Assembly (NCBI RefSeq): GCF_030385785.1
Contig: NZ_JAUEDK010000002.1
Span: 124,001 to 188,000, forward strand
DNA from: Crenobacter oryzisoli
GTDB lineage: Bacteria > Pseudomonadota > Gammaproteobacteria > Burkholderiales > Chromobacteriaceae
Length of the DNA stretch: 64,000 bases
Reading direction: 5' to 3'
The notes beneath the pieces were generated by a model. That model was not told the origin of the DNA. It saw only the letters and a list, made by a program, of their open reading frames with translations, and ran no database searches. The position numbers and the translations under genes were made by a program. Shown piece by piece: positions 53,789-63,537 of the stretch (its first letter is position 1; each line of letters opens with the position of its first letter).

Positions 53789-54616
53789 ATGTACGCTGCG
53801 ATCGCCTCCGACCTGGACGGTACCCTGCTCGATACCAGGCACTCCATCAACCCGTTCACCGCCGATACGCTACGCGCGGCTGCGGAGCGTAACATCCACC
53901 TGATCATCGCCACCGGCCGCCACCAGCTCGACGTGTACCGACTGACTGCCGGGCTCGACCTGCCATTCCACCTGATCACATCGAATGGCGCGCGCGTGCA
54001 TGCGCACGACGGCACGCTGCTTTATGCGGCCGACGTACCGGCACCGCTGGTACGCTCACTGATCCAACCCGAATTTGCGCAGGGCACGCTGCTCAGCCTC
54101 TATCTGGACAGCGGGGCACTGCGCTGCATAAACCAGGGCTACGATCATCCGCGTCGGGTGGCGGAATTAGGGGAAGTGGACGAGCACCTGTCGCGGCACC
54201 ACGGCGAAGGAGTGGCTAAGATCATGTATACCGCACCGCCGGCCCGATTGACCGAAATCGAGCACGCCATCGCCGAGCGCTTTGCCGGACAAGTGTCATT
54301 GACCTATTCGCAACCCGACTATCTGGAAGTGATGGCGCTTGGTGTGAGCAAGGGGCAGGCGCTGCGCCGGCTCGCGGAGGCGCTCGGCATTGCGCTCGAA
54401 GACTGCGCGGCATTCGGGGACGGACTCAACGACTATGAAATGCTGCAGGCCGTTGGTCATCCGTACCGGATGGCCAACGCCAGCCCGCGCCTTACCGCCT
54501 TGTTGCCGGATACGGCAGAAGCCGGGTATCACGGCGACGCCGGCGTGGCGTGGCAGGTCCGGCAAGCGCTTGGCCTAACCGAACCACCGCCGGCTCGTCA
54601 TCTATCAGCCGAGTAA
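53789..54616 (+). CDS. Cof-type HAD-IIB sugar phosphatase
   Basis: 275 residues. Motif I is SDLDGTLLDT (nucleophile Asp8, Asp10), motif II IIATGR, and motif III/IV LGVSKGQALRRL with FGDGLNDYEML. HAD-IIB phosphatases of this type dephosphorylate sugar phosphates and similar compounds. TGAGGA precedes the ATG. Its position after the fru terminator suggests it could relieve sugar-phosphate accumulation, but partial read-through would be needed for co-expression. Confidence 0.88.
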   Translation: MYAAIASDLDGTLLDTRHSINPFTADTLRAAAERNIHLIIATGRHQLDVYRLTAGLDLPFHLITSNGARVHAHDGTLLYAADVPAPLVRSLIQPEFAQGTLLSLYLDSGALRCINQGYDHPRRVAELGEVDEHLSRHHGEGVAKIMYTAPPARLTEIEHAIAERFAGQVSLTYSQPDYLEVMALGVSKGQALRRLAEALGIALEDCAAFGDGLNDYEMLQAVGHPYRMANASPRLTALLPDTAEAGYHGDAGVAWQVRQALGLTEPPPARHLSAE

Positions 54617-54959
54617 AACGAAAACCCCTGCCTGGGGCAAGCCTGGGCGGGGATCGGAGCAGGAAAGAGAAAGTCTGCCCCCCAAAGCGACCCATCAAGA
54701 ATACAGGGACCTCAGCCTAGCCTGTCGATCCGAATCACTGCCAGTCGGTCAATACCGAGGTTGGCCGGCTAGGCTGTGCAAGCGCTTCGCAAAATCCAGT
54801 GGGCCGCTCATAAGTTACATGGGCAATATGAAAACAGCCTATCGCGGCGACCTGCCCTACTACTAATAAGCCTCAGCCAAATTCATCTCCTGACACGATA
54901 ATTAACCCGTGAGTCTTTGTGCGTCGCAAGCTCAATCTACAAAGATGGAGATATGACGT
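54617..54959. other. 343-base intergenic region before the antiporter
   Basis: No gene is seen. It contains an inverted repeat CAGCCTAGCC (54713-54722) with GGCTAGGCTG (54767-54776), a 44-base spacer between them, and an AT-rich stretch (about 54830-54910) that probably carries the promoter of the antiporter gene. GC is lower than on the left side. Confidence 0.55.
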
Positions 54960-56219
54960 ATGGCCATCATCGCGGCATTCATTTCTCTTGTCTTTCTCTA
55001 CAGCCTAGTCTCACGACGGCTGGAGCGAACAGTGGTGACCGCCCCCATCCTCTTCACCTCGGCTGGCGCTGCGCTCATGGCAATTTCAACGGAAGCCCTG
55101 AACGAACTGGCGCTCGACCTAAAAAGCTTGCTGCTGATTGCCGAACTGGGGCTCGTCATGACACTTTTTACCGACGCATCCCGCGTTAGTCCTAATTTGT
55201 TGAAAGGCCACGCCAATCTACCCATTCGCCTGTTGAGCACGGGCATGCTTCTCACCATCCTACTTGGCACCCTGTGTGCCATGCTGGTTTTCGGAGAGCT
55301 CACTTGGCAGGAAGCGGGCATCCTGTCCTCGATTCTGGCCCCAACCGACGCGGGGCTCGGCCAGGTGATCGTGAGCAGTCCGCATGTGCCACAGCGAATC
55401 CGTCAGGCGTTGAATGTTGAGGCTGGACTAAACGACGGGCTCTCGGTGCCTTTTCTCATGTTCTTCATCGCATTGGCAGTTGCCAGCGAAGAAAGATCGG
55501 GCGGCGCAGTGCTCTCAGGCTTTCTCATCGAGCAGCTTGGTTATGGAGTGCTGATTGGGCTCGGCATCGGGATTGCGGGAGGCTGGCTGCTCGGCCTTGC
55601 AGCCAGCAAGGAGTGGATGGCAGAACCCCTTGGACAACTCGGCGTGGTAGCGCTGGCACTCGCTTGTGAGCTGGCTTCAAAAGTAAGCGGCGCAAGCATG
55701 TTCATCGCCGCATTTGTCGCAGGGCTTTCAATACAAGTGGGGTTCAGGGATGTTGCCAAACACAGCATCGAGTTTACCGAGGAGTGGGGACAACTATTTA
55801 ACTTCTTCGTCTTCTTTCTCTTTGGCATGCTTGTCGCCCGGGCTTGGACGCAATTCAGTTTTGTCATCGTGGCCTATGGCGTATTGAGTCTGACGTTGGT
55901 TCGGATCATCCCGGTGGCAATTGCATTACGAGGCACTCGACTCAGCCGACCAACTGTACTGTTCATGGGCTGGTTCGGTCCGAGGGGGCTGGCTTCCATC
56001 GTTCTTGGCCTTGTCTATCTCGAAGAGGAGGCACACTTGTCCCAAGAATCAACCATCAAACTCGCCACCATGGCGACAGTGCTACTCAGCATTTTCGCTC
56101 ACGGGCTTACCGCGCTCCCTGGGATCAACCGTTACGCCAAAGCCATCTCGCCATTGGACAACAGTGCGCCAGAGCATGAAGCGACAAGTCCCGACGTAGA
56201 AGAGACCAAAAGGGTTTGA
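54960..56219 (+). CDS. Cation:proton antiporter (CPA1/NhaP-like)
   Basis: 419 residues with about 12 hydrophobic segments. Family features include ILAPTDAGLGQVIV (the conserved aspartate of helix 5), NVEAGLNDGLSVPFLMFF (the ND motif with its asparagine-aspartate pair) and GWFGPRGLASIVLGLVY in the later helices. It exchanges sodium or potassium for protons across the inner membrane. Codon use is less GC-rich than in the fru genes, consistent with later acquisition. GGAGAT lies 6-11 bases before the ATG. No antiporter regulator is adjacent. Confidence 0.88.
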   Translation: MAIIAAFISLVFLYSLVSRRLERTVVTAPILFTSAGAALMAISTEALNELALDLKSLLLIAELGLVMTLFTDASRVSPNLLKGHANLPIRLLSTGMLLTILLGTLCAMLVFGELTWQEAGILSSILAPTDAGLGQVIVSSPHVPQRIRQALNVEAGLNDGLSVPFLMFFIALAVASEERSGGAVLSGFLIEQLGYGVLIGLGIGIAGGWLLGLAASKEWMAEPLGQLGVVALALACELASKVSGASMFIAAFVAGLSIQVGFRDVAKHSIEFTEEWGQLFNFFVFFLFGMLVARAWTQFSFVIVAYGVLSLTLVRIIPVAIALRGTRLSRPTVLFMGWFGPRGLASIVLGLVYLEEEAHLSQESTIKLATMATVLLSIFAHGLTALPGINRYAKAISPLDNSAPEHEATSPDVEETKRV

Positions 56220-56384
56220 GCCGCAATGCCTAATAATTGCACCTCGGCACGAGAATCGGGAATGTCCCTGGCTCTAGAGACAGTCCACTTACTGATTCAC
56301 CGCCCTCGCCCATCCCGCTCTTCAAGCTCCCCATTCGGTCTCCCGAGTTGACCCAATACACTCAGGATGCTTCGGCCGCCCCCG

Positions 56385-58889
56385 TCAGCTATAGGCCACC
56401 CCATCCTTGCCCGACTGCTTGGCCCGATACATCGCCATGTCCGCTCGCGACAGGACCGAGTCGGGACTCTCGTCCGGCGATGAACCGAAGACGGCAATGC
56501 CAATGCTGGTGGACATGCGCACATTCTGCTGGGCGATCAGCACCGGCCGGGAAAGGTTGTCGATGACTTTGCGGGCCACCTCCCGTGCATCCGTGGAAGG
56601 ATCGGCGAGCCCTTCAAGGATGATGGTGAATTCATCCCCCCCAAGGCGCGCAACACTGTCGATCTTGCGCACGGATTCCTGCAGCCGCAGAGCAAACTGC
56701 CGCAACACCTGGTCACCGGCTTCGTGGCCGAATGCATCATTGATCTGCTTGAAACCATCCATATCCATGTACAACACCGCCCCAGACTGCTGGCTACGTT
56801 GTGCTCGCAAAATGGCCTGCTGCAGGCAATCCATGAAATAGCGACGGTTGGGTAGCTCAGTCAGGGCGTCGTAGAAGGCTTGGCGCCGAAGCTTGCCTTC
56901 CAAAGCCTTTCTTTCGGAAATGTCCCGGAAGACAATGACGGCCCCCTCACTCTGCCCACCCCGGACAATCGGGCTGGCACAGACCTCTACCGGCAGCGAA
57001 CGGCCGTCCTGCCGCCAGAACACCTCCTCGCCCCGATAAACCTGCTGGGTCCACAACACAGACATCATCGCGCAGGCATCGGCGGACAGCTGCGCGCTGT
57101 CCGCCCGCCGGTGGTGGAACAAGGCGTGTGCATCACTGTTCTGCAGCTCCCGCTCACTCCAACCCAGTAAGCGATGCGCCTCCGGATTAGAAAACACGAT
57201 TCGACCATGCCGATCGATGACATACACCCCTTCACCCAACGCCGCAGTGATTTCGCGCACGCGGGCCTCGCTCTCGCGCAATTCGGCCGTACGCTGTTCA
57301 ACCTTCAATTCCACGCGCGCCGTGTGGCCGGTCCCCAGCATCAGCAACGCACCGAGCAAGCCGGTGCCAAGGGTGCCCGCAGCCAGCACCACCCAGCTTT
57401 GCCAGCCTGAGTGACGAGCCCGATAGGCAGGACTCGGCGCGGTTTCGAGCCGGTAGTGGCGCCCTCCCAGTTCGAGCATCTGACTGAGCAACACAGGTGG
57501 CTTGGTCGCCGGAAAACTGTCATACACCGTCTGCCGAGCGCCGATGTCCACCATCCGCACGAACAATTGATCCATATTGGCCGTCAGCAGTTTCGCCATG
57601 AAACTGTTTACCTTGATGACGCTGAGCACCAACCCCTGCTGACCGCTACGGGTCGTGACGCTCTGTAGGAGCAGAAAGCCGGACTGCTCGCCTACTCCCC
57701 CCTGGACCAACCGCACCGGCGCTGACGCCAAGATGCTGCCCTTTCGCTCCGTTTCGACAATGGCGGTGCGGCGCGACAGTGAAGAAGCCAGGTCGAACCC
57801 AGCAGCCTGTCGGTTACCCGTCAAAGGCTCCAGGTAGCTGACTGGATAGTAATAGTCACGCTCTCCAGCTCGCTGCAGGCCACCCTGTGCATCGCGCTCA
57901 CGGATCTGGTAGCCGGGAATGCGCCGACGCTGCGCGGTCTCGAAAGCGTTACGCTCCGCCGCAGTGATACGTGGCGCCCACTCGATCGCCTGGACCATTG
58001 GAAAACGCTGCAGGGCTTTCCGGGTGAAATGGTAGAAAGTGTCGGGAGAAACATCGTCTTCATTCGCGAACAGACGCTCAATCTGTTCTAGCAGCGCCTC
58101 CTGTTCGTCCAGTCGAGACTGGACATTGTCCGCGAGCCGTTGGGACTGCAGCCTGAATTCGACCAGGGAGTCGTTATGCTCCCATCGGCTGATATTGACG
58201 TACAGCACCACCAGTAGCGAGAACGCCAGGGCCATCGGCATAGCCAGGGTGATGGCGCGCCGGCGCCACAGGGCCCGCGGCTCGCCAGCCACCACCAGCG
58301 TCAGGGGAAGGATAACGAGCACTCCGAGCGTGTCGCCGACCCACCATATGAGCCAGTGCATGCCAAACCGGGGCGGCGCAATGATGCCAAGAGCGGTTAG
58401 GCTGGCGACCGACAGCGTGGCGCTGATCAAGCAGATAAACGGCGACAACAGCTGGAAGCGCGCAACATCGCGAATATTGTCGAACGCCGCCGGATAGGTA
58501 ATGGCTTTGCGCAGGGCCCATCCCCCCGCGGCGGCCTGGACAGTGGACGACAGTGCGATCAACAGGGCGGCCAGCAGACCAGTGACATCGTGATGCCCCC
58601 CTTCGGCGTAGCTGACCCAAAGATTGAGCAGCGTCGAACCGAGGAACACCCCCGGGTAGGCCCGCCATCCTATGATGAATGCCGCACCGACTGCAACGCC
58701 AGCAGGCGGAAAGATCGCCGAGGCATAGCCGGGAGAGATCGCCAGCAACAGGCACAACTTGCCCGTTCCGGCATAAGCGACAATGAGCACTAATGTGACC
58801 AACCACATCGGCCACACCGAACTGGCGCCGAACGCTTGCCTTGCTGGCAAAGTGAAACGGTCGATGACCCGCTCTGCTAATGACTGCAT
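56385..58889 (-). CDS. MASE1-CHASE-PAS diguanylate cyclase
   Basis: 834 residues. Domains in order: MASE1 membrane sensor (about 28-235, eight hydrophobic helices), periplasmic CHASE domain (about 255-470, with MVQAIEWAPRITAAERNAFE), a transmembrane helix (about 505-525), PAS (about 545-660, ALGEGVYVIDRHGRIVFSNPEA), and GGDEF (about 670-834). The GGDEF motif at 750-754 is intact and the RxxD inhibitory I-site is present at 741-744 (RKID, five residues before). It should make c-di-GMP under product inhibition in response to an external signal. Orn in this window degrades the downstream pGpG. Confidence 0.93.
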   Translation of the reverse strand: MQSLAERVIDRFTLPARQAFGASSVWPMWLVTLVLIVAYAGTGKLCLLLAISPGYASAIFPPAGVAVGAAFIIGWRAYPGVFLGSTLLNLWVSYAEGGHHDVTGLLAALLIALSSTVQAAAGGWALRKAITYPAAFDNIRDVARFQLLSPFICLISATLSVASLTALGIIAPPRFGMHWLIWWVGDTLGVLVILPLTLVVAGEPRALWRRRAITLAMPMALAFSLLVVLYVNISRWEHNDSLVEFRLQSQRLADNVQSRLDEQEALLEQIERLFANEDDVSPDTFYHFTRKALQRFPMVQAIEWAPRITAAERNAFETAQRRRIPGYQIRERDAQGGLQRAGERDYYYPVSYLEPLTGNRQAAGFDLASSLSRRTAIVETERKGSILASAPVRLVQGGVGEQSGFLLLQSVTTRSGQQGLVLSVIKVNSFMAKLLTANMDQLFVRMVDIGARQTVYDSFPATKPPVLLSQMLELGGRHYRLETAPSPAYRARHSGWQSWVVLAAGTLGTGLLGALLMLGTGHTARVELKVEQRTAELRESEARVREITAALGEGVYVIDRHGRIVFSNPEAHRLLGWSERELQNSDAHALFHHRRADSAQLSADACAMMSVLWTQQVYRGEEVFWRQDGRSLPVEVCASPIVRGGQSEGAVIVFRDISERKALEGKLRRQAFYDALTELPNRRYFMDCLQQAILRAQRSQQSGAVLYMDMDGFKQINDAFGHEAGDQVLRQFALRLQESVRKIDSVARLGGDEFTIILEGLADPSTDAREVARKVIDNLSRPVLIAQQNVRMSTSIGIAVFGSSPDESPDSVLSRADMAMYRAKQSGKDGVAYS

Positions 58890-59157
58890 CTGGCTTAATC
58901 TAGGCTCGAATCAAAATGACGGATGGGAGCGCAATGTGCAGTTACGGAAGCAGTTTGTCAAAAACGACTGTTCGCTTCGTGCCTCCACACTGGAATGATC
59001 AAGCCAAGCCTAACACAGCACCCACGCCGCATGACATAGTCCTGCCCACCTTTATGACACAGCGCAAGTAACCGACGTAAGAGCCTGTCCATGCGGACGA
59101 CAGCGGCGGAGTGAAATCGTCAAAAAGGAGCCACGGCGCAACAACCGTGTGCAGTCA

Positions 59158-60126
59158 TCACCGTGAGTGGAGTCCGTTGGTCAAGGGCTTCAGGATGCTG
59201 GAGAGTAAGGCGGTGGTTTCCTTCGGTTTTTCCACCGGCAGGTTATGGCCGGCCCCCGGCACCACTCGTACGGGCGCTCCGATCGCCTCTCCCAACCGCA
59301 GGCCAATCGGCAATGGGAAAATCTGGTCGTGATCGCCCCAGATCAGCTCGGTACGCGGCCAACTGGCACCGCTCATCCGCGCCTGGTAATACTCACGTCC
59401 GTCGATCAGATCACGCATCAAGAGGCGCAACGCATCTTCGCGCCCAACGTAATACTGATTGCGCATCTCCTCTAGCACCGACGTCGGTATGGGAATTGGT
59501 GGCTGTTCGGCTAACGTCATGCGTAGCAAGCGGGCGATATCGGTCGGCTGCTCGGGGATGAACAGCGCTTCGGCGGAGCTAACGCTGGCGCGGGCCAGCA
59601 GACTGTCGAGGTCGGACTGTCGATAGACGGTGCCTGGCGAATTGATGATCACCATCGAACTGACCCGTTGCGCCAGGCGATGCGCCAGCTCCATGGCAAC
59701 GAAACCACCGTACGACACACCCACCAGCGCTACGCTGCCGATATCGAGATGGTCGATCAAACTCTCCATCGCATCGGTCTGCGCCGACAGTGTCGGCGCA
59801 CGCTGCGACTGGCTCTCGCCGAACCAGAGCAGATCGGGCACGATCACCCTGTGTGTCTTGGCCAGCCTGGTCATTTGCGCGCGCCAGCTGACCACGCCGT
59901 TGGCACCGAAGCCATGGATCAACAGCACCGCAGGGCCGCGCCCAGCCTGACGGTAACTGAGCTGGCCATCCGGCAATTCCAACGTCTTCGACGCAAAACC
60001 GGCAGCCCGCACCAGCAGCTCGGTCCACCAGGTGTACGCTGTAACCGGGGCAAAAGCCGCCGCCCCCCCACCGGCCACCAGAGCGGTCGCGACCAGGGCG
60101 CTGACATATTTGACCGTGGTTTTCAT
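59158..60126 (-). CDS. Alpha/beta hydrolase with signal peptide
   Basis: 322 residues. An N-terminal signal or anchor (residues 5-30) precedes the hydrolase fold. The oxyanion motif HGFG is at 71-74, the nucleophile Ser138 in GVSYGG, the acid in WGDHDQIFP, and the histidine in GAGHNLPVEKP. It resembles MhpC/haloperoxidase-like esterases; substrate unknown. ATG 60126 with GGAGG upstream is chosen over a start six codons earlier. Monocistronic. Confidence 0.87.
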   Translation of the reverse strand: MKTTVKYVSALVATALVAGGGAAAFAPVTAYTWWTELLVRAAGFASKTLELPDGQLSYRQAGRGPAVLLIHGFGANGVVSWRAQMTRLAKTHRVIVPDLLWFGESQSQRAPTLSAQTDAMESLIDHLDIGSVALVGVSYGGFVAMELAHRLAQRVSSMVIINSPGTVYRQSDLDSLLARASVSSAEALFIPEQPTDIARLLRMTLAEQPPIPIPTSVLEEMRNQYYVGREDALRLLMRDLIDGREYYQARMSGASWPRTELIWGDHDQIFPLPIGLRLGEAIGAPVRVVPGAGHNLPVEKPKETTALLSSILKPLTNGLHSR

Positions 60127-60206
60127 TGACCGCCCCCTCCGCATTGCAATCAGGCTAACTCAATCTTAGCGGGGTTTCATCGGGGCCGACAGCAGCGTGA
60201 AAAGCA

Positions 60207-60232
60207 TAACGGCCCGCAATGGGGCCGTCGCT
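60207..60232 (-). terminator. Weak terminator after the pseudouridine synthase gene
   Basis: ACGGCCC/GGGCCGT stem with a short loop, read on the minus strand, with only a modest T-rich tail. Confidence 0.5.
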
Positions 60233-60253
60233 CTAGAGGGAATGTAATGTTGT

Positions 60254-60982
60254 TTAGAAGCGTTCGTTCGGCTTCAGGTAGCGCCACTTGCCTTGCGGCA
60301 AGTCGCCCAGCATCACCTTGCCGATACGGACGCGCTTGAGACCCACCACTTTCAGGCCGACCAATTCGCACATGCGGCGGATCTGGCGCTTCTTGCCCTC
60401 GCGCAGGATAAAGCGCAGCTGATCTTCGTTCTGCCACCATACCTTTGCCGGCAACAGCGGTTGACCATCAAGCTCCAGACCGTGATTGAGCAGCTTCAAT
60501 CCAGCGTCGCTCAGGCTGCCACTCACCCGCACCAGATACTCCTTTTCCACCTCTGAGTTCTCGCCGATGATGGTCTTGGCGACGCGGCCATCCTGAGTCA
60601 GCACCAACAGGCCCACCGAGTCGATATCGAGCCGCCCGGCCGGCGCCAACCCCTTCAGGTGCTCGGGCGAAAAGCGGGTTCGGCTATCATCGCCTCGCCA
60701 TTGATTCTGCGGTGTAACCAACACCGCTGCAGGCTGATAGCCCTTTTCCGCCTGGCCAGAGACATAGCCGACCGGCTTGTTGATCAGGATGGTAACCCGT
60801 TCGGACTGACTGCGTTTTGCACGGCTGTCCAGTTCGATGCGCTGCCCCGGCACCACCTTCTGCCCGAGCACCGCCACTTGGCCGTCTACAGTAACCCAGC
60901 CCTTCTCGATGTACGCGTCCGCTTCACGGCGCGAACACAGGCCGAGCTCGGCAAGGCGTTTAGACAGGCGGACTGGTTCCAT
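60254..60982 (-). CDS. RsuA/RluB/RluF-family pseudouridine synthase
   Basis: 242 residues. An N-terminal S4 RNA-binding domain ([20 protein letters not shown]) is followed by the synthase domain with catalytic Asp119 in [13 protein letters not shown] and the C-terminal [16 protein letters not shown]. It isomerises a uridine in rRNA; the pattern is closest to RluF as I remember it, but RsuA, RluB or RluE cannot be excluded. ATG 60982 with GGGAG upstream starts the S4 domain; a GTG 11 codons earlier is less likely. Confidence 0.88.
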   Translation of the reverse strand: MEPVRLSKRLAELGLCSRREADAYIEKGWVTVDGQVAVLGQKVVPGQRIELDSRAKRSQSERVTILINKPVGYVSGQAEKGYQPAAVLVTPQNQWRGDDSRTRFSPEHLKGLAPAGRLDIDSVGLLVLTQDGRVAKTIIGENSEVEKEYLVRVSGSLSDAGLKLLNHGLELDGQPLLPAKVWWQNEDQLRFILREGKKRQIRRMCELVGLKVVGLKRVRIGKVMLGDLPQGKWRYLKPNERF

Positions 60983-61129
60983 ACTGCGGTGCTCCCAAAT
61001 GGCAAGGGGCGGCACAAGCCGCCCCAGGCTGCAATGTTTCTTGAATCAGGCGAGGCAGCAACCGACTAGCAGCGCCTCTTCTCGCCATTTTAACGCAAGC
61101 CACGTCGTTGCGTCGCGCCGGGAGCAGAC

Positions 61130-61161
61130 AAAAAAAGACGGCTAGCCGGAGGAGCTAGCCG
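61130..61161 (-). terminator. Strong terminator read on the minus strand
   Basis: An 8-bp CGGCTAGC stem (61139-61146 with 61154-61161) with a seven-base loop, followed on the minus strand by TCTTTTTTTG. It has no protein gene upstream, so it terminates the small RNA candidate. Confidence 0.85.
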
Positions 61162-61307
61162 CGAATTAGATCGAGAGGATGCCAAACAGTCGAGATCGCA
61201 CCGAAGTGCGATAAACAGGAAAACGACGAAATCTCAACATATCAGGGCCCACTCCCTAAGGTGGACCACCCCTGTTAGAGGGCGCGCACTAATCCTAGCC
61301 CAAGTGC
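61130..61307 (-). ncRNA. Candidate structured small RNA, about 180 nt
   Basis: On the minus strand a TATAAC box (61315-61320) lies upstream, the predicted transcript passes a UUCG hairpin (TCGCACTTCGGTGCGA, about 61195-61213) and ends in a strong terminator (61130-61161: an 8-bp CGGCTAGC/GCTAGCCG stem and seven T). A 24-codon frame (61166-61240; MLRFRRFPVYRTSVRS...) exists within it, but the hairpins suggest an RNA product. No known RNA family could be assigned; 6S RNA was considered and does not fit. There is no larger gene on this strand before the terminator. Confidence 0.5.
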
Positions 61308-61320
61308 CATTGGCGTTATA

Positions 61321-61749
61321 TACGTACTAACACTTATAAATTGTCATATTTTGTCGGGCACCCCGCAAAACCGACCATTTGCGGGTCAAATACGAATTTC
61401 CAGATAAAACTAAATATTTTCAAGCAAAAACAGTTCAGCGAATCAAGGTGCTTCAAGAGCGTATCATCCTATGCGCTTGTCGAAGCCTCACGGCTCGAAC
61501 CTGGTTTGCCGATTAGCTGGACCATCGTCATGACCATGATGAGCCGCTCTGGACGGCGCCTAATGTAAGCAGAAGTCAGAAACGATTCGAGCAATTGCGC
61601 AGCGCACTAACGCTTCGTGTTCTGGAAATCCCTCCCTTCACGGACCAAAATCTAATGTCTGTTGAACCATCTGCTGGCTACCCTGAAAAAGGAATATTGG
61701 TATCGGCGTGATCCGACGTTGAGCTGACTCCCCGAATCGAGGCCTTACC
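61321..61749. other. 429-base region before the SulP gene, no clear gene
   Basis: AT-rich near 61320-61440, then mixed. An open frame at 61341-61568 on the plus strand has no recognisable domain, unusual composition and no ribosome site; I do not treat it as a gene. The region probably holds the SulP promoter and the small RNA promoter. Confidence 0.5.
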
Positions 61750-63537
61750 GTGACTGAAGAACCCCGCCCAGCCAGTGAAGTCGCGAAGACCGCGCCGGTC
61801 ACCGGTTGGCGCGCCATCTTTCCTCCCGTGCAATGGCTAGCTACGTACCAGCTCCGCTGGCTTAGACACGATGTGATCGCCGGCGTGACCCTCGCAGCCT
61901 ATGGCATACCGGTGTCGCTGGCCTACGCAACGCTCGCAGGGCTGCCGCCGCAATATGGCATCTATTGCTATTTGGCCGGCGGTTTGGCTTACGCTTTGTT
62001 TGGTTCTTCGCGCCAGCTCGCAATCGGCCCCACGTCGGCCATCTCGATGCTTGTCGGCGTGACAGTCGCCGACATGGCCGGCGGCGACCTGGCACATTTT
62101 GCCGCGATCGCGGCCCTGACCGCGATGCTCATCGCGGGCATGTGCGTGGTGGCCTGGATTCTGCGCCTGAGTTCGCTTGTCAACTTCATCAGCGAAACTA
62201 TCCTGCTCGGCTTCAAGGCGGGTGCCGCGCTCACGATTGCCCTCACACAACTACCCAAGCTGTTCGGCACCAAGGGAGGTGGCGAACAGTTCTTCGAGCG
62301 CGTCGTCGTCCTCGCCGGCCAGCTTCCTGATACCCATTACGCGGTGCTCGCTTTTGGACTTACCGCACTGGTGCTCCTGCTGCTAGGGGAAAAGCTCCTG
62401 CCAGGAAGGCCGGTCGCGCTACTGGTAGTGGTGGTGTCGATCATCCTGCTGTCCTTCACACCGTTGCGCGACATGGGTTTCAAGGTCGTCGGCAATTTGC
62501 CACGCGGGCTGCCCGAGTTTCATTTGCCGGGTCTGCGTCCGCGAGACGTCGACGGCGTCATCCCGCTCGCATTTGCCTGTCTGCTGCTGTCCTATGTCGA
62601 AAGCGTGTCAGCCGCGCGCGCGATTGCACGGGCGAACGGCTATGAAATCGATTCACGTCAGGAGCTGCTCGGGCTGGGCGCCGCCAATCTTGCAGCCAGC
62701 CTATTCCAGGCCTACCCCGTAGCGGGTGGTCTCTCGCAGTCCTCCGTTAACGACAAGGCGGGGGCGAAGACGCCGCTTTCCCTGGTGTTCGCGTCGATCA
62801 CGATCGGTCTGTGCCTGATGTTCCTGACTGATCTGCTGAGCAATCTGCCGAGCGTGGTACTCGCTGCGATCGTGCTGGTCGCCGTGAAGGGGCTGATCGA
62901 CGTTCGTGAATTGCACCACGTATGGCAAGTCAGCCGCTATGAGTTCTTCGTCTCCATGGTGGCGTTTGCTGGTGTGCTGCTACTTGGCATCCTGAAAGGC
63001 GTGATCCTCGCGATGATCGTCTCAATGTTGCTGCTGATCACGCGTGCGGCCCGCCCGCACGTCGCCATTCTTGGACGTATTCCCGGCACGCGTCGGTTCT
63101 CGGACATCGAACGCAACCCCGACAACGAAGTCACTCCAGGCGTTCTGATGTTCCGCGTGGAGGCGTCGCTGCTCTACTTCAACACCGAACACGTGCACGC
63201 CACGGTATGGGAGAAGATCCGTGCGAACCCGGAAACGCTCAAGCTCGTGATCTGCGATCTGTCGACCTCGCCCATCGTCGATCTGGCCGGAACCCGCATG
63301 CTCGCGACGCTGCATGCGGAGCTAAAGGCAATAGCCATCAGCTTGCGAGTCGTCGACGCCCATGCGGCCGTGCGGGACATCCTGCGGGCAGAGGGGTTCG
63401 AAGAGCTGATTGGCCACCTGGGGCGCCGCATTACGGTGGCCGATGTGATCGACGAGTTCACGGGTGCGGAGAAAACAAGTACCTCACCACCGTCGGGAAA
63501 GCCCTCTGGCACGTTGCCGGGCGGCTCTGTTACATAA
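61750..63537 (+). CDS. SulP family inorganic anion transporter
   Basis: 595 residues. Membrane part (about 20-430) shows the SulP signature AYATLAGLPPQYGIYCYLAG and FGSSRQLAIGPTSAISMLVG; the later SAARAIARANGYEIDSRQEL and FQAYPVAGGLSQSSVN are further SulP landmarks. A C-terminal STAS domain lies at about 455-570 (DLSTSPIVDLAGTRML). It moves sulfate, bicarbonate or another anion across the inner membrane; no carbonic anhydrase is adjacent. The last 25 residues are a Ser/Pro/Gly-rich tail. Confidence 0.92.
   Translation: MTEEPRPASEVAKTAPVTGWRAIFPPVQWLATYQLRWLRHDVIAGVTLAAYGIPVSLAYATLAGLPPQYGIYCYLAGGLAYALFGSSRQLAIGPTSAISMLVGVTVADMAGGDLAHFAAIAALTAMLIAGMCVVAWILRLSSLVNFISETILLGFKAGAALTIALTQLPKLFGTKGGGEQFFERVVVLAGQLPDTHYAVLAFGLTALVLLLLGEKLLPGRPVALLVVVVSIILLSFTPLRDMGFKVVGNLPRGLPEFHLPGLRPRDVDGVIPLAFACLLLSYVESVSAARAIARANGYEIDSRQELLGLGAANLAASLFQAYPVAGGLSQSSVNDKAGAKTPLSLVFASITIGLCLMFLTDLLSNLPSVVLAAIVLVAVKGLIDVRELHHVWQVSRYEFFVSMVAFAGVLLLGILKGVILAMIVSMLLLITRAARPHVAILGRIPGTRRFSDIERNPDNEVTPGVLMFRVEASLLYFNTEHVHATVWEKIRANPETLKLVICDLSTSPIVDLAGTRMLATLHAELKAIAISLRVVDAHAAVRDILRAEGFEELIGHLGRRITVADVIDEFTGAEKTSTSPPSGKPSGTLPGGSVT

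Noticed and set aside
61130-61307. 6S RNA
   Set aside because: Length fits, but the ends do not pair into the long rod with a central bubble, and a canonical terminator is present.
61341-61568. 75-codon plus-strand frame
   Set aside because: No ribosome site, no domain, composition unlike neighbouring genes.
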